Assembly (NCBI RefSeq): GCF_004134825.1
Contig: NZ_SDPN01000042.1
Span: forward strand, 1-35,377
Direction: 5' to 3'
DNA: 35,377 nt
Source of the DNA: Agromyces albus
GTDB taxonomy: Bacteria; Actinomycetota; Actinomycetes; Actinomycetales; Microbacteriaceae
The translations under genes and the position numbers were made by a program. This document shows, one piece after another, positions 25,756 to 33,633 of this stretch. Position 1 is the stretch's first letter, and each line of letters begins with the position of its first letter. The notes under the pieces were generated by a model. The model was given only the letters and a program-made list of their open reading frames with translations. It had not been told where the DNA came from and searched no databases.

Positions 25756-25851
25756 GCGCGTCATTTTGCGACGGATCGGGCGCGCGAAGCGCTCGCGATG
25801 ACGGAAATCGACGCGCTCGAAGTCGCCGAGGCACGCGGTTTCGGCGAGAAG

Positions 25852-25878
25852 TGTCGATTCGTCCTTCCTCCGTTCGTC
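25852..25878 (+). promoter_or_regulatory. ECF42-type promoter upstream of the YCII-sigma operon
   Basis: TGTCGA (25852-25857), a 17-bp spacer and CGTC (25875-25878) match the -35 and -10 elements I recall for ECF42 sigma factors in Streptomyces. The operon it precedes encodes an ECF42 sigma factor, so this would be an autoregulatory promoter. GGAGG then precedes ATG 25911. Confidence 0.6.
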
Positions 25879-25910
25879 GTGAGTGCATACCGTGTGAACT
25901 GGAGGACACC

Positions 25911-26309
25911 ATGGAATTCCTGATGCTCGTCATGTCGAACCCCGCCGATGGGGAGCCGTTCGTGCCCGAAGACGACAACATCGGCGACTGGGTCGATGAG
26001 GTCGAGAGCCGCGGCGTGCACATTCGCGGCGAGCGACTGCGACCGCCCGCCGACGCGACGACCGTGCGTCGCCGAGCCGGGGAGGTGCTCGTGACCGATG
26101 GGCCCTTCGCCGAGTCGAAGGAGTGGATCGCCGGCTACGACATCATCGAGTGCGAGAGCCTCGACGAGGCGATCGAGATCGCGTCGAAGCATCCGATGGC
26201 CCGGTTCGGCCACATCGAGTTGCGACCCGCGTGGCCGTTCGACGCGCACGAGTCGCCGCGGGAACGCTACGAGCGCGAGCTGCTCGAGGAGACGACGGCG
26301 GCCGGATGA
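25911..26309 (+). CDS. YCII-related (DGPF domain) protein
   Basis: 132 residues from ATG 25911, preceded by GGAGG. The ferredoxin-like YCII domain shows [14 protein letters not shown] at the start, [27 protein letters not shown] (split) with DGPF at 63-66, and [16 protein letters not shown]. Proteins of this kind accompany ECF42 sigma factors almost universally, but their function is not settled. Its stop overlaps the sigma factor start (ATGA at 26306), implying translational coupling. Confidence 0.92.
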   Translation: MEFLMLVMSNPADGEPFVPEDDNIGDWVDEVESRGVHIRGERLRPPADATTVRRRAGEVLVTDGPFAESKEWIAGYDIIECESLDEAIEIASKHPMARFGHIELRPAWPFDAHESPRERYERELLEETTAAG

Positions 26310-27637
26310 CGCCAGCCGCGACATCCGTCGGCGACGCCGTCACCCGCGCCTACCACGAGGAGTGGGCGCGGGTGACGGCGACCCTCATTCGCCAGACGGG
26401 CGACTGGACCCTCGCCGAGGAGTGCGCGGCCGACGCGTTCGCGCGCGCCGTCGAGCGATGGCCCGACGAGGGCGTGCCACGGAATCCCGGCGCGTGGCTC
26501 ACGACGGTCGCGAAGAATCTCGCGATCGACCGGTTGCGGCGACGGGCGAACGAAGCGACGAAGGCGCGGGAGGCGGCCGAGATGGACGAGGTGGAGCGGG
26601 GCGGGAGCGTCGGGCGACGCGCCGGCGCGCGATTGCCGGCCATGCCGGACTCGCCCGGCGTCCCGGGGTTCGACGACGCCGACGAGCCGGCCGACGGGGT
26701 CGACGATCGGTTGCGACTCGTGTTCACGTGCTGCCACCCGGCCCTCGCGCTCGACGCTCGCGTCGCGCTCACGCTCCGAACGCTCGGCGGGCTCACGACC
26801 GAGGAGATCGCGCGGGCGTTCCTCGTGCCGGAGGCGACGATGGCGCAGCGGCTCGTGCGCGCCAAGCGCCGCATCCGCAACGCGGGCATCCCGTACCGGG
26901 TGCCCGATTCCGCGGCGCTGCCCGAGCGGCTCGGCGGCGTGCTCGCCGTGCTCTACCTCGTGTTCAACGCGGGGTATTCGGCGCCCGGCGGCGACGCGGC
27001 GCGAGGCCGGGCGCTCGCCGACGAGGCGATCCGGCTCGCGCGACTCGTCGTACAGCTGCTTCCCGATGAGGGCGAGGCGAGCGCGCTGCTCGCCCTCCTT
27101 CTCCTGCAGGACTCCCGGCGCGACGCGCGCGTCGACGACGCCGGCGAGCTCGTGCTCCTCGAAGACCAGGACCGTACCCGCTGGGATCGATCCGAGATCG
27201 CGGAGGGTCTCGCAGTGCTCGACGGCGGCGCACGCGGCGGCGGCGACTCCGCGCGCGGGCCGTACCGGCTCCAGGCCGAGATCGCGGCGTGCCACGCCAC
27301 GGCGCAGTCTCCTGCCGCCACCGACTTCGAGCGCATCGCCTCGTGCTACGACGAGCTCGCGGCGCTCACCGCCTCACCCGTCGTGGAGCTCAACCGGGCG
27401 CTCGCGCACGGCTTCGCGGGGCGCGCGCAAGCAGGGCTCGACGAGCTCGACCGGCTCGAGGCATCCGGCGCCCTCGATCGCTATCACCTGCTGCCCGCAG
27501 CGCAAGCCGAGCTGCTCGTGCGGCTCGGGCGAACGGATGCCGCGGCCGCGCGCCTGCACGAATCGCTCGCGCTCGCCCCGACCGAGGCCGAGCAGCGGCA
27601 GTTGCGGCGCCGGCTCGCCGAGGTCGCCGCGCTCTGA
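26306..27637 (+). CDS. ECF42 group RNA polymerase sigma factor
   Basis: 443 residues from ATG 26306. Region sigma-2 is near residues 10-85 ([40 protein letters not shown]) and sigma-4 near 135-205 ([34 protein letters not shown], split, and [15 protein letters not shown]). The TCCHPAL motif and the ~240-residue C-terminal extension with [14 protein letters not shown] and TPR-like repeats define ECF42. No anti-sigma gene is present, as usual for this group; the extension is thought to control activity. The sigma-2/sigma-4 linker carries a Gly/Pro/Asp-rich insert ([20 protein letters not shown]). Confidence 0.93.
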   Translation: MTPAATSVGDAVTRAYHEEWARVTATLIRQTGDWTLAEECAADAFARAVERWPDEGVPRNPGAWLTTVAKNLAIDRLRRRANEATKAREAAEMDEVERGGSVGRRAGARLPAMPDSPGVPGFDDADEPADGVDDRLRLVFTCCHPALALDARVALTLRTLGGLTTEEIARAFLVPEATMAQRLVRAKRRIRNAGIPYRVPDSAALPERLGGVLAVLYLVFNAGYSAPGGDAARGRALADEAIRLARLVVQLLPDEGEASALLALLLLQDSRRDARVDDAGELVLLEDQDRTRWDRSEIAEGLAVLDGGARGGGDSARGPYRLQAEIAACHATAQSPAATDFERIASCYDELAALTASPVVELNRALAHGFAGRAQAGLDELDRLEASGALDRYHLLPAAQAELLVRLGRTDAAAARLHESLALAPTEAEQRQLRRRLAEVAAL

Positions 27638-27646
27638 CGGCGGCAT

Positions 27647-27660
27647 CCACCGATCGGTGG
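27647..27660. promoter_or_regulatory. 14-bp perfect palindrome upstream of the ABC exporter operon
   Basis: CCACCGATCGGTGG lies 9 bp after the sigma factor stop and 66 bp before the exporter operon. It may be a regulator site, perhaps for the response regulator encoded in the operon, or a short stem. The sequence alone does not decide. Confidence 0.35.
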
Positions 27661-27726
27661 AGGGTGGAATCAGCCGTGCGGCGACTGTCGCGCACCGGCC
27701 CGAGCGGGCAGGCTCGGAGCATGGAC

Positions 27727-28623
27727 ATGACAGCCTCTGGCAGCACGGATGCCGCGGTGCGGATCCGCGGGCTCCGGAAGACCTACGGCGGGCTCGCCGC
27801 CGTCGACGGCATCGACCTCGACATCGCCCACGGCGAGACCTTCGCCCTGCTCGGACCGAACGGCGCGGGCAAGTCGACGACGATCGAGATCCTCGAGGGC
27901 TACCGCCTCCGCACCTCGGGCGAGGTGAGCGTGCTCGGCGTCGATCCCGCCCACGCCGGACTCGACTGGAAGTCGCGACTCGGCATCGTGCTGCAATCGG
28001 CGACCGAGAGCGGCGTCTACACCGTGCGCGAGCAGCTCGCGCACTTCGCGAGGTTCTACCCCTCGCCGCGCAACGTCGACGAGGTCATCGCGGCCGTCGG
28101 CCTCGAGGCGAAGGCGGGCACTCGCGTCGGCAAGCTCTCGGGCGGCCAGCGCCGCCGGGTCGACGTCGCGCTCGGCATCATCGGCCGACCCGAACTGCTC
28201 TTCCTCGACGAGCCGACGACGGGCTTCGACCCCGAGGCGAGGCGTGAGTTCTGGAAGCTCATCCGAGGTCTCAAGGCCGAGGGCACGACGATCGTGCTCA
28301 CGACCCACTACCTCGACGAGGCCGCCCAGCTCGGCGATCGCGCGGGCGTGATCCTCGGCGGACGACTCGTCGACGTCGGCAAGGTGGGCGAGCTCGGCGG
28401 GGCCGACGCACGCGTGCCGATCGTGCGCTGGCGGGACCGCTCGGGGGTGACGCGTGAGGAGCGCACCGAGGCACCGGCCGAGCTCGTGGCATCCGTCGCC
28501 CGTGAACTCGGCGGCGAGCCCGAGGGGCTCGAGGTCATCAGGCCGAGCCTCGAGGACATCTACCTGCAACTGGTGCGCGCGGCAGGGGCCGAGGCGCACG
28601 ACGCCGAGGAGGTGCTCGCATGA
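27727..28623 (+). CDS. ABC exporter ATP-binding protein (drug/antibiotic type)
   Basis: 298 residues from ATG 27727, the ATG with a usable CGGAG site; ATG 27721 is too close to it. Walker A LLGPNGAGKSTT, Q-loop IVLQSATESGVYTV, signature KLSGGQRRRVDVALG, Walker B LLFLDEPTTGFDPE and H-loop VLTTHYLDEA are intact. The C-terminal ~70 residues form the extra domain of DrrA/NatA-like ATPases. It is first in a four-gene operon with the permease, a histidine kinase and a response regulator (4-bp ATGA overlap with the permease). It probably drives export of a drug, lipid or peptide. Confidence 0.92.
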   Translation: MTASGSTDAAVRIRGLRKTYGGLAAVDGIDLDIAHGETFALLGPNGAGKSTTIEILEGYRLRTSGEVSVLGVDPAHAGLDWKSRLGIVLQSATESGVYTVREQLAHFARFYPSPRNVDEVIAAVGLEAKAGTRVGKLSGGQRRRVDVALGIIGRPELLFLDEPTTGFDPEARREFWKLIRGLKAEGTTIVLTTHYLDEAAQLGDRAGVILGGRLVDVGKVGELGGADARVPIVRWRDRSGVTREERTEAPAELVASVARELGGEPEGLEVIRPSLEDIYLQLVRAAGAEAHDAEEVLA

Positions 28624-29486
28624 GCGCGACGACCGGCACGACAGGCACCGCTGGCACGACCCGATCGAACCGGCCGCCCAGCGTCGCGGCCATCGGCATC
28701 GCGCGAATCGGCTACGAGACGAAGGGCTACTTCCGGTCACCGGATGCGGTGTTCTTCACGTTCCTCTTCCCGCTCATCATGCTCGGCATCTTCACGGCGG
28801 CGTTCAGCGCGGCCGGCGAGATCCAGCCGGGGCCCGATGCCGAGGGCCTCTCGATCGGCGCGTATTACCTGCCGGGCATGCTCGCGGCGGGCATGCTGCT
28901 CTCGGGCGTGCAGAACCTCGCGGTCGACATCGCGACGGAGAAGGGCGACGGCACGCTCAAGCGGCTCGGCGGCACCCCGCTCTCGCCAGTGTCGTACTTC
29001 CTCGGCAAGATCGGCCAGGTGTTCGTGACGGGCGTGCTGCAAGCGGCGCTTCTGCTTCTGGTCGCCGCCACCGTGTTCGGCATCGCCCTGCCGACGGCCC
29101 CCGAGGCGTGGCTCACGTTCGCCTGGGTCTTCGTGCTCGGCGTGGCGACCTCGGCGCTGCTCGGCATCGCGCTCTCGGCGCTGCCGCGCTCGGGCAAGAG
29201 CGCGACCGCGGTCGTCATCCCCATCGTGCTCGTGCTGCAGTTCATCTCGGGCGTCTACCTGCAGTTCTCGCAGCTGCCCGAGTGGATGCAGAACCTCGCG
29301 AGCGCCTTCCCGCTCAAGTGGATGGCGCAGGGCATGCGGGCGGCGTTCCTGCCCGACGACTTCGCCGTGCTCGAGCAGCACGGCACGTGGGACCTCGGCT
29401 GGGTGGCGTTCTGGCTCATCGCGTGGCTCGTCGTGGGGCTCGTCGTGAGCCGGCTGACGTTCCGCTGGATCCGGCGCGACGCCTGA
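28620..29486 (+). CDS. ABC-2 type exporter permease
   Basis: 288 residues, starting within the stop region of the ATPase gene (ATGA). Six membrane spans are clear: FFTFLFPLIMLGIFTAAF, YYLPGMLAAGMLLSGVQNL, TGVLQAALLLLVAATVFGIA, AWVFVLGVATSALLGIALS, VVIPIVLVLQFISGVYL and FWLIAWLVVGLVVS. EKGDGTLKRLGGTPLSP after the second span is the typical ABC-2 coupling segment. It forms the membrane half of the exporter. Confidence 0.9.
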   Translation: MSATTGTTGTAGTTRSNRPPSVAAIGIARIGYETKGYFRSPDAVFFTFLFPLIMLGIFTAAFSAAGEIQPGPDAEGLSIGAYYLPGMLAAGMLLSGVQNLAVDIATEKGDGTLKRLGGTPLSPVSYFLGKIGQVFVTGVLQAALLLLVAATVFGIALPTAPEAWLTFAWVFVLGVATSALLGIALSALPRSGKSATAVVIPIVLVLQFISGVYLQFSQLPEWMQNLASAFPLKWMAQGMRAAFLPDDFAVLEQHGTWDLGWVAFWLIAWLVVGLVVSRLTFRWIRRDA

Positions 29487-29507
29487 GCCGCGTGCGAGAG
29501 TTGCAAC

Positions 29508-30755
29508 ATGCTCAAGGTTCGGTGGTGGGATGCCGCGGCGTTCGTCGCCGTGGCCGTCACGGTGCTCTTCGGCCTCGTCGGCCCGTCCGTCACCAGGAAC
29601 GACGTGGGCGTCTGGGGCGTCGATGCGGCGTTCCTCGTGCTGTACTTCGCCTACGCGCGCCGGTACGCCACCGGGGCTCCCATGCGGCATCACCTCGCGA
29701 TCTCGATCGGCTTCGCCGTGATCATCGCGGTGGGCACGGCGTTCGAGCCCTCCTTCGCCATCATGCAGGCCTTCGTCTACCCATTCGTGTGGTCGACGGC
29801 GCCCGACCTGCGGAGCGCACTCGCGGCGAACCTGTTCATCGCGGTGGCGATCGTCATCGGCTACGTGGCGCGGCTCGGCGTTGCCGGGATCCTCACGGGG
29901 GTCGGCGTCGCTGTGCTCTCGGTGGGGTTCAGCATCGCCCTCGGACTCTGGATCACGAGGATCGCCGAGTACGGCGAGGAGCGTGGGCGCCTGCTCGATG
30001 AGCTCCGGGCCGCACAGGGACAGCTCGCCGTGATGCACCGTGATTCGGGAGTCCTCGAGGAGCGGGGCCGGCTCGCCCGCGAGATCCACGACACGATCGC
30101 GCAGAGCCTGACCGGGCTCGTGATGGTCGCGCAGCGGGCGGGCAACCGGCTCGAGCCGGTCGAGGGCGAGGCGGCGGCATCCGCTCGCGGCGACGTGGAG
30201 CTCATCGAGCAGATGGCCCGCGAGGCGCTCACGGAGGCGCGCGGACTCGTCGCCTCGCTCACGCCGGTGGAGTCCGAGGCCGGGCTCGCCGACGCGCTGC
30301 GCCGGCTGGCGACGAGCTTCGAACGCGAGACGGGTGTGCGGGTCTCGGTGGCGGCCGATGCCGACGCGCTCGACCGAGAGCTCGAGGTCGTGCTGCTGCG
30401 GTGCGCGCAAGAGGGGCTCGCGAACGTGCGCAAGCACGCGCACGCCGAGCACGCGACGATCGAGATCGCGGCGGGGCCCGCCGAGGTGGTGCTCGTCGTG
30501 CGCGATGACGGCGTCGGACCCGCAGGAGCGGTGCCCGGAGAGCGCGGATTCGGGCTCTCCGGCATGCGCGATCGCGTCGCGCTCGTCGGCGGCGAGTTCG
30601 CATTCGGGCCAGGCGAGACGGGCGGCACGGTCTTGCGAGTGGTCGTGCCCCGAACGGATGCCGCCGCGCCGATCGTGACATCGCCGACACCACCGCTGCC
30701 GGCGCCGGCGCCGTCACCCACGCCGACACCGGCCTCCGAGGAGAACCCCGCATGA
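29508..30755 (+). CDS. Sensor histidine kinase (NarL/DesK type)
   Basis: 415 residues. The N-terminal ~150 residues hold about six membrane spans with almost no outside loop, suggesting sensing of membrane state or of a ligand within it. The HisKA_3 helix has the phospho-acceptor His194 in LAREIHDTIAQSLTG; the ATPase domain has QEGLANVRKHAHAEHA (N box), VVRDDGVGPAG and GFGLSGMRDRVALVGG. It ends in an unusual ~25-residue Pro/Thr/Ser/Ala tail (PTPPLPAPAPSPTPTPA). Its stop overlaps the next start (ATGA at 30752). It presumably controls the exporter operon. Confidence 0.92.
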   Translation: MLKVRWWDAAAFVAVAVTVLFGLVGPSVTRNDVGVWGVDAAFLVLYFAYARRYATGAPMRHHLAISIGFAVIIAVGTAFEPSFAIMQAFVYPFVWSTAPDLRSALAANLFIAVAIVIGYVARLGVAGILTGVGVAVLSVGFSIALGLWITRIAEYGEERGRLLDELRAAQGQLAVMHRDSGVLEERGRLAREIHDTIAQSLTGLVMVAQRAGNRLEPVEGEAAASARGDVELIEQMAREALTEARGLVASLTPVESEAGLADALRRLATSFERETGVRVSVAADADALDRELEVVLLRCAQEGLANVRKHAHAEHATIEIAAGPAEVVLVVRDDGVGPAGAVPGERGFGLSGMRDRVALVGGEFAFGPGETGGTVLRVVVPRTDAAAPIVTSPTPPLPAPAPSPTPTPASEENPA

Positions 30756-31390
30756 CCGAACCCATCCGCGTCGTCGTCGCCGACGACCACCCCATCGTGC
30801 GCGCCGGCATCGTGGGACTGCTCGAGACCGCCGCGGGCATCGAGGTGGTCGGCGAGGCCGCCGACGGCGCCGAGGCGGTCGCCCTCGCCGAGGCCGAGCG
30901 CCCCGACCTCGTGCTCATGGACCTGCGCATGCCCGGCGTCGACGGTGCGAGTGCCACGGCGAGCATCGTCGCGGCCGGCACCGGTACCCGAGTGCTCGTG
31001 CTCACGACGTACGAGACCGACGACCACATCCTCGCCGCGATCGAGGCGGGCGCGAGTGGCTACCTCCTGAAGGCGGCGCCGCAAGCGGAGATCCTCGAGG
31101 GCATCCGTGCAGTTGCCGCGGGTGAGACGGTGCTCGCCCCGTCGATCGCCGCGAAGCTCGTCTCGCGAGTGCGGGCGGCTGCGGCATCCGTCGACCTGCC
31201 CGCCCTCTCGCCACGTGAGCTCGAGGTGCTACGCCTCGTCGCCGCGGGCCGCTCGAACCCCGAGATCGCCCGCGAGCTCTACATCGGCGAGGCGACCGTG
31301 AAGACGCACCTGCTGCACGCGTTCGAGAAGCTCGAGGTGAACGACCGCACCCGCGCCGTGACGCGGGCGATGGAGCTCGGGCTGCTCTGA
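30752..31390 (+). CDS. Response regulator, NarL/LuxR family
   Basis: 212 residues. The receiver has the acidic pair Asp11-Asp12, phospho-acceptor Asp57 in LVLMDLRMPG, Thr in VLTTYETDDH and the conserved Lys in GYLLKAAP. The LuxR-type helix-turn-helix is LSPRELEVLRLVAAGRSNPE...ATVKTHLLHAFEKLEV. It is the partner of the preceding kinase. The 56-bp hairpin element copy 2 lies 117 bp downstream and may end the transcript. Confidence 0.94.
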   Translation: MTEPIRVVVADDHPIVRAGIVGLLETAAGIEVVGEAADGAEAVALAEAERPDLVLMDLRMPGVDGASATASIVAAGTGTRVLVLTTYETDDHILAAIEAGASGYLLKAAPQAEILEGIRAVAAGETVLAPSIAAKLVSRVRAAAASVDLPALSPRELEVLRLVAAGRSNPEIARELYIGEATVKTHLLHAFEKLEVNDRTRAVTRAMELGLL

Positions 31391-31507
31391 CCGCACCGCG
31401 CGGCGATCCGGGAGATCGAGCTGGACTGCTCTGGCCGCACCCGAACTCCCGCTCGCCGGGACGTCAGGTGATCGGCAACCCGGGGGCTGAGGAGTGCCGT
31501 GCGGGGG

Positions 31508-31563
31508 ACTCCTGAAAACAAGGACGCCATTCCGCGTCAAGCGGCGTCCTTGCTTTCAGGAGT
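31508..31563. repeat. 56-bp hairpin element, copy 2
   Basis: Arms 31508-31528 and 31543-31563 pair over 21 bp with a single mismatch (C at 31553), extended by one G-C pair outside. The left arm differs from copy 1 at one base, with the matching change in the right arm (GGACGCC/GGCGTCC versus GGACACC/GGTGTCC), a compensatory pair. The loop again has CCGCGTCAA. Confidence 0.85.
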
Positions 31564-31689
31564 CGCCTTGTATAGGAACCCGTGGTGAGGTTCAGCCGAG
31601 CGGCGGGCGGCGAGCTGACCTGGACGCCGGAATTCCGGCCGCGCGTCATGATTCGGGCTGGTGAGCGTCTCTCAGTTGAGGCGTGCAGG

Positions 31690-31827
31690 AGGATCCCCCC
31701 GATCGAGTACCTGCGCCGCCTCGCTGCGGTCATGTGACAGCTCCGCGGCGGAGCCGGGAGGATCCCCCCGATCAGTACCGGCGCCGCTCTGACGGGTCAC
31801 GTGATACCCCCGCGGCGGTCCCCGGAT
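31690..31827. repeat. Two tandem 69-bp imperfect direct repeats
   Basis: Both units start AGGATCCCCCCGATC (31690 and 31759), continue with AGTACC and GCGCCGC, carry a small palindrome (TCATGTGA in unit 1, TCACGTGA in unit 2) and end with CCGCGGCGG. A third GGATCCCCC occurs at 31844. Period and inner palindromes suggest paired binding sites upstream of the PAP2-kinase gene. Confidence 0.7.
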
Positions 31828-31944
31828 GGGCCCCCTCATCCGGGGATCCCCCTGCGGACAGTTCCGGGAACTGGGGAGAATCTCGGCTGTTCGCCAAAAC
31901 TTCGGCGAATGCGCAACCCCGTCGACGTCGACTGGCGAGCCGCT

Positions 31945-31950
31945 TACGCT
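31945..31950 (+). promoter_or_regulatory. -10 box of a probable leaderless promoter (PAP2-kinase gene)
   Basis: TACGCT lies 6 nt before GTG 31957. It decides the start: an in-frame ATG at 31909 and others upstream lie before the box. Confidence 0.55.
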
Positions 31951-31956
31951 GGCGTC

Positions 31957-33540
31957 GTGGCCATCACGAGCCTCAGAGTCGCCGTACGACGCACGCGCAT
32001 CCTGCCGCACTGGCTTCGCCGGGCGGATGCCGCGGTGGGCCGTGCGATCAACCGCCGGCACGCACATCCCGCGATCGACCGGTTCTGGGGCCAGGTCTCA
32101 GGATTCGCCGACAAGGGCGTGTTGTGGTGGACCCTCGCCGGGGTGCTCGCCGTGACGAGACGACGGCGGCCCGCGGCCCGCGGCCTGCTCTCGCTGCTCG
32201 TGGCGAGCGCGCTCACGAACCTCATCGCCAAGAAGGTGTTCGGCGGCGACCGGCCCCTGCTCGCCGACGTGCCGATCGGGCGGCACCTGCCGAAGCCGCC
32301 CATCACGCCGTCGTTCCCGTCGGGGCACTCCGCGAGCGGTGCGGCCTTCGCAACCGGCGTCGCCCTCGAGAGCCCGCGGATCGGTGCGGTCATCGCGCCC
32401 GTCGCGATCGGCGTCGGCTACTCGCGGCTGCACACCGGCGCGCACTGGATGTCCGACGTGGTCGGCGGTCTCGCGCTTGGAGCAGCCGTCGCGGGTGCCG
32501 GCGCACTTCTCGTGACGCCGAAGCCCGGAGTGGTCCCCGGCCCGCCGCGGACGGGAGCGGATCGGCCGTTGCCGGCCGCGCCCGACGGCGAGGGCGTGTT
32601 CGTCATCGTGAACCGCTCATCGGGCACGAGCGTCATGCGCTTCGACCCCACCGCGGTGCTCGCCGAACGACTCCCGCGCGCCGAACTGCACGAGCTGCAC
32701 GAGGAGACCGCCGCCGAGGCCGTGCACCGCGCCCTCGCGCGCCCCGATCCCCCGCGCATCCTCGGCGTGTGCGGCGGCGACGGGTCGGTCGCGGCCGTCG
32801 CCCATGAGGCGCGCACGGCCGGGCTGCCGCTGTTCGTGGTGCCGGGCGGCACGTTCAACCACTTCGCGCGCACGGCGGGTGCGGCATCCGTCGACCTCGC
32901 CGTCGACGCCCTGCAGCGAGGTGAGGGCGTGCGAGCGGATGTCGCGGAGCTCTCCTTCGGCCACGAACCGCCCATCACGGTGCTGAACACGGCCTCGGTG
33001 GGCGTCTATCCCGACTTCGTCGCCGAGCGCGAACGCCTCGAGGTGCACCTCGGACGGTGGCCGGCGGCGCTCATCTCTGCGATTCGGGTGCTCACGAGGT
33101 CTGAGCCCGTGACGATCGTCATGAACGGACGCCGTGCCCGCGTCTGGACGCTCTTCGTCGGCGTGGGTGCCAACGACCCCGGCACGCCGGCTCCCCTCCA
33201 GCGCCGGCGGCTCGACGGCGGCGTGCTCGACGTGCGCATGCTGCACGCGGGCTCGCGCGCTCGGGCCGCCGCCTCGCTCGCCTTCGGCCGGCGCACGAGC
33301 GCGCTGCTGCGACAGCTGCGACTGCTGCCCGAGCGCATCGAGTCGTTGCGGACCGAATCGATCGAGGTCATCGTGCGCCCCCGTCACGGGCAGCCGCCCG
33401 GATTCGCGCACGACGGCGAGATCTCGCTCGAGGCCGCCGAGGAGGCATCCGCCGAGCTCGCCGTGCCGGGCTACCGCACGACGCTGCGGATCGTGCCCGC
33501 GGCCCTCGACGTCTATCGCCCGTCGTCCTCCGGTGGTTGA
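31957..33540 (+). CDS. PAP2 phosphatase - diacylglycerol kinase fusion protein
   Basis: 527 residues from GTG 31957. Residues 1 to ~190 are a PAP2 lipid phosphatase with its three motifs: KKVFGGDRP (Lys92...Arg99-Pro100), PSGH (121-124) and SRLHTGAHWMSD (Ser156 to Asp167). Residues ~210-527 are a diacylglycerol kinase/lipid kinase catalytic domain with GGDGSVAAVA (near 273) and PGGTFNHFA (near 297). One half removes a lipid phosphate, the other adds one, so the protein may turn over phosphatidate or undecaprenyl lipids at the membrane. The final codons and the stop (TCC-GGT-GGT-TGA) lie inside palindromic repeat E. Confidence 0.9.
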   Translation: MAITSLRVAVRRTRILPHWLRRADAAVGRAINRRHAHPAIDRFWGQVSGFADKGVLWWTLAGVLAVTRRRRPAARGLLSLLVASALTNLIAKKVFGGDRPLLADVPIGRHLPKPPITPSFPSGHSASGAAFATGVALESPRIGAVIAPVAIGVGYSRLHTGAHWMSDVVGGLALGAAVAGAGALLVTPKPGVVPGPPRTGADRPLPAAPDGEGVFVIVNRSSGTSVMRFDPTAVLAERLPRAELHELHEETAAEAVHRALARPDPPRILGVCGGDGSVAAVAHEARTAGLPLFVVPGGTFNHFARTAGAASVDLAVDALQRGEGVRADVAELSFGHEPPITVLNTASVGVYPDFVAERERLEVHLGRWPAALISAIRVLTRSEPVTIVMNGRRARVWTLFVGVGANDPGTPAPLQRRRLDGGVLDVRMLHAGSRARAAASLAFGRRTSALLRQLRLLPERIESLRTESIEVIVRPRHGQPPGFAHDGEISLEAAEEASAELAVPGYRTTLRIVPAALDVYRPSSSGG

Positions 33541-33625
33541 GTAGCGCCGGGCGAAGCCCGACGCGTATCGAAACCACCCTTGGGTAGCCTCGATACGGTC
33601 GCTTCGCGTCCTACTCGACCACCGG
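33530..33625. repeat. Palindromic intergenic repeat, copy E (two inverted units)
   Basis: Left unit CCGGTGGTTGAGTAGCGCC...CGTATCGAAACCACC, right unit GTAGCCTCGATACGG...CTACTCGACCACCGG. Ends are inverted copies of each other with one change. It lies between the convergent PAP2-kinase and response regulator genes and supplies the stop codon of the former. Confidence 0.9.
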
Positions 33626-33633
33626 AACGCCGC

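Larger units (their letters stand above)
31391..31956. other. Repeat-rich intergenic region of 566 bp
   Basis: No convincing gene on either strand. It holds the 56-bp hairpin element (31508-31563), two tandem 69-bp units (31690-31827), a CCCCGGATG/CATCCGGGG hairpin (about 31820-31845), a TTCGCC/GGCGAA hairpin just before 31909, and the -10 box of the next gene. Open frames across it lack ribosome sites and have no recognisable protein signal. Confidence 0.7.

Noticed and set aside
24010..25764. LysR frame extended to 584 codons
   Set aside because: The extra N-terminal part is antisense to lysE, rich in Arg, His and Glu, and not homologous to anything in LysR proteins. The start at 24945 fits the domain.
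31672..32067. Minus-strand frame across the tandem repeats
   Set aside because: It runs through repeats and antisense to the PAP2 domain, without ribosome site or protein-like composition.
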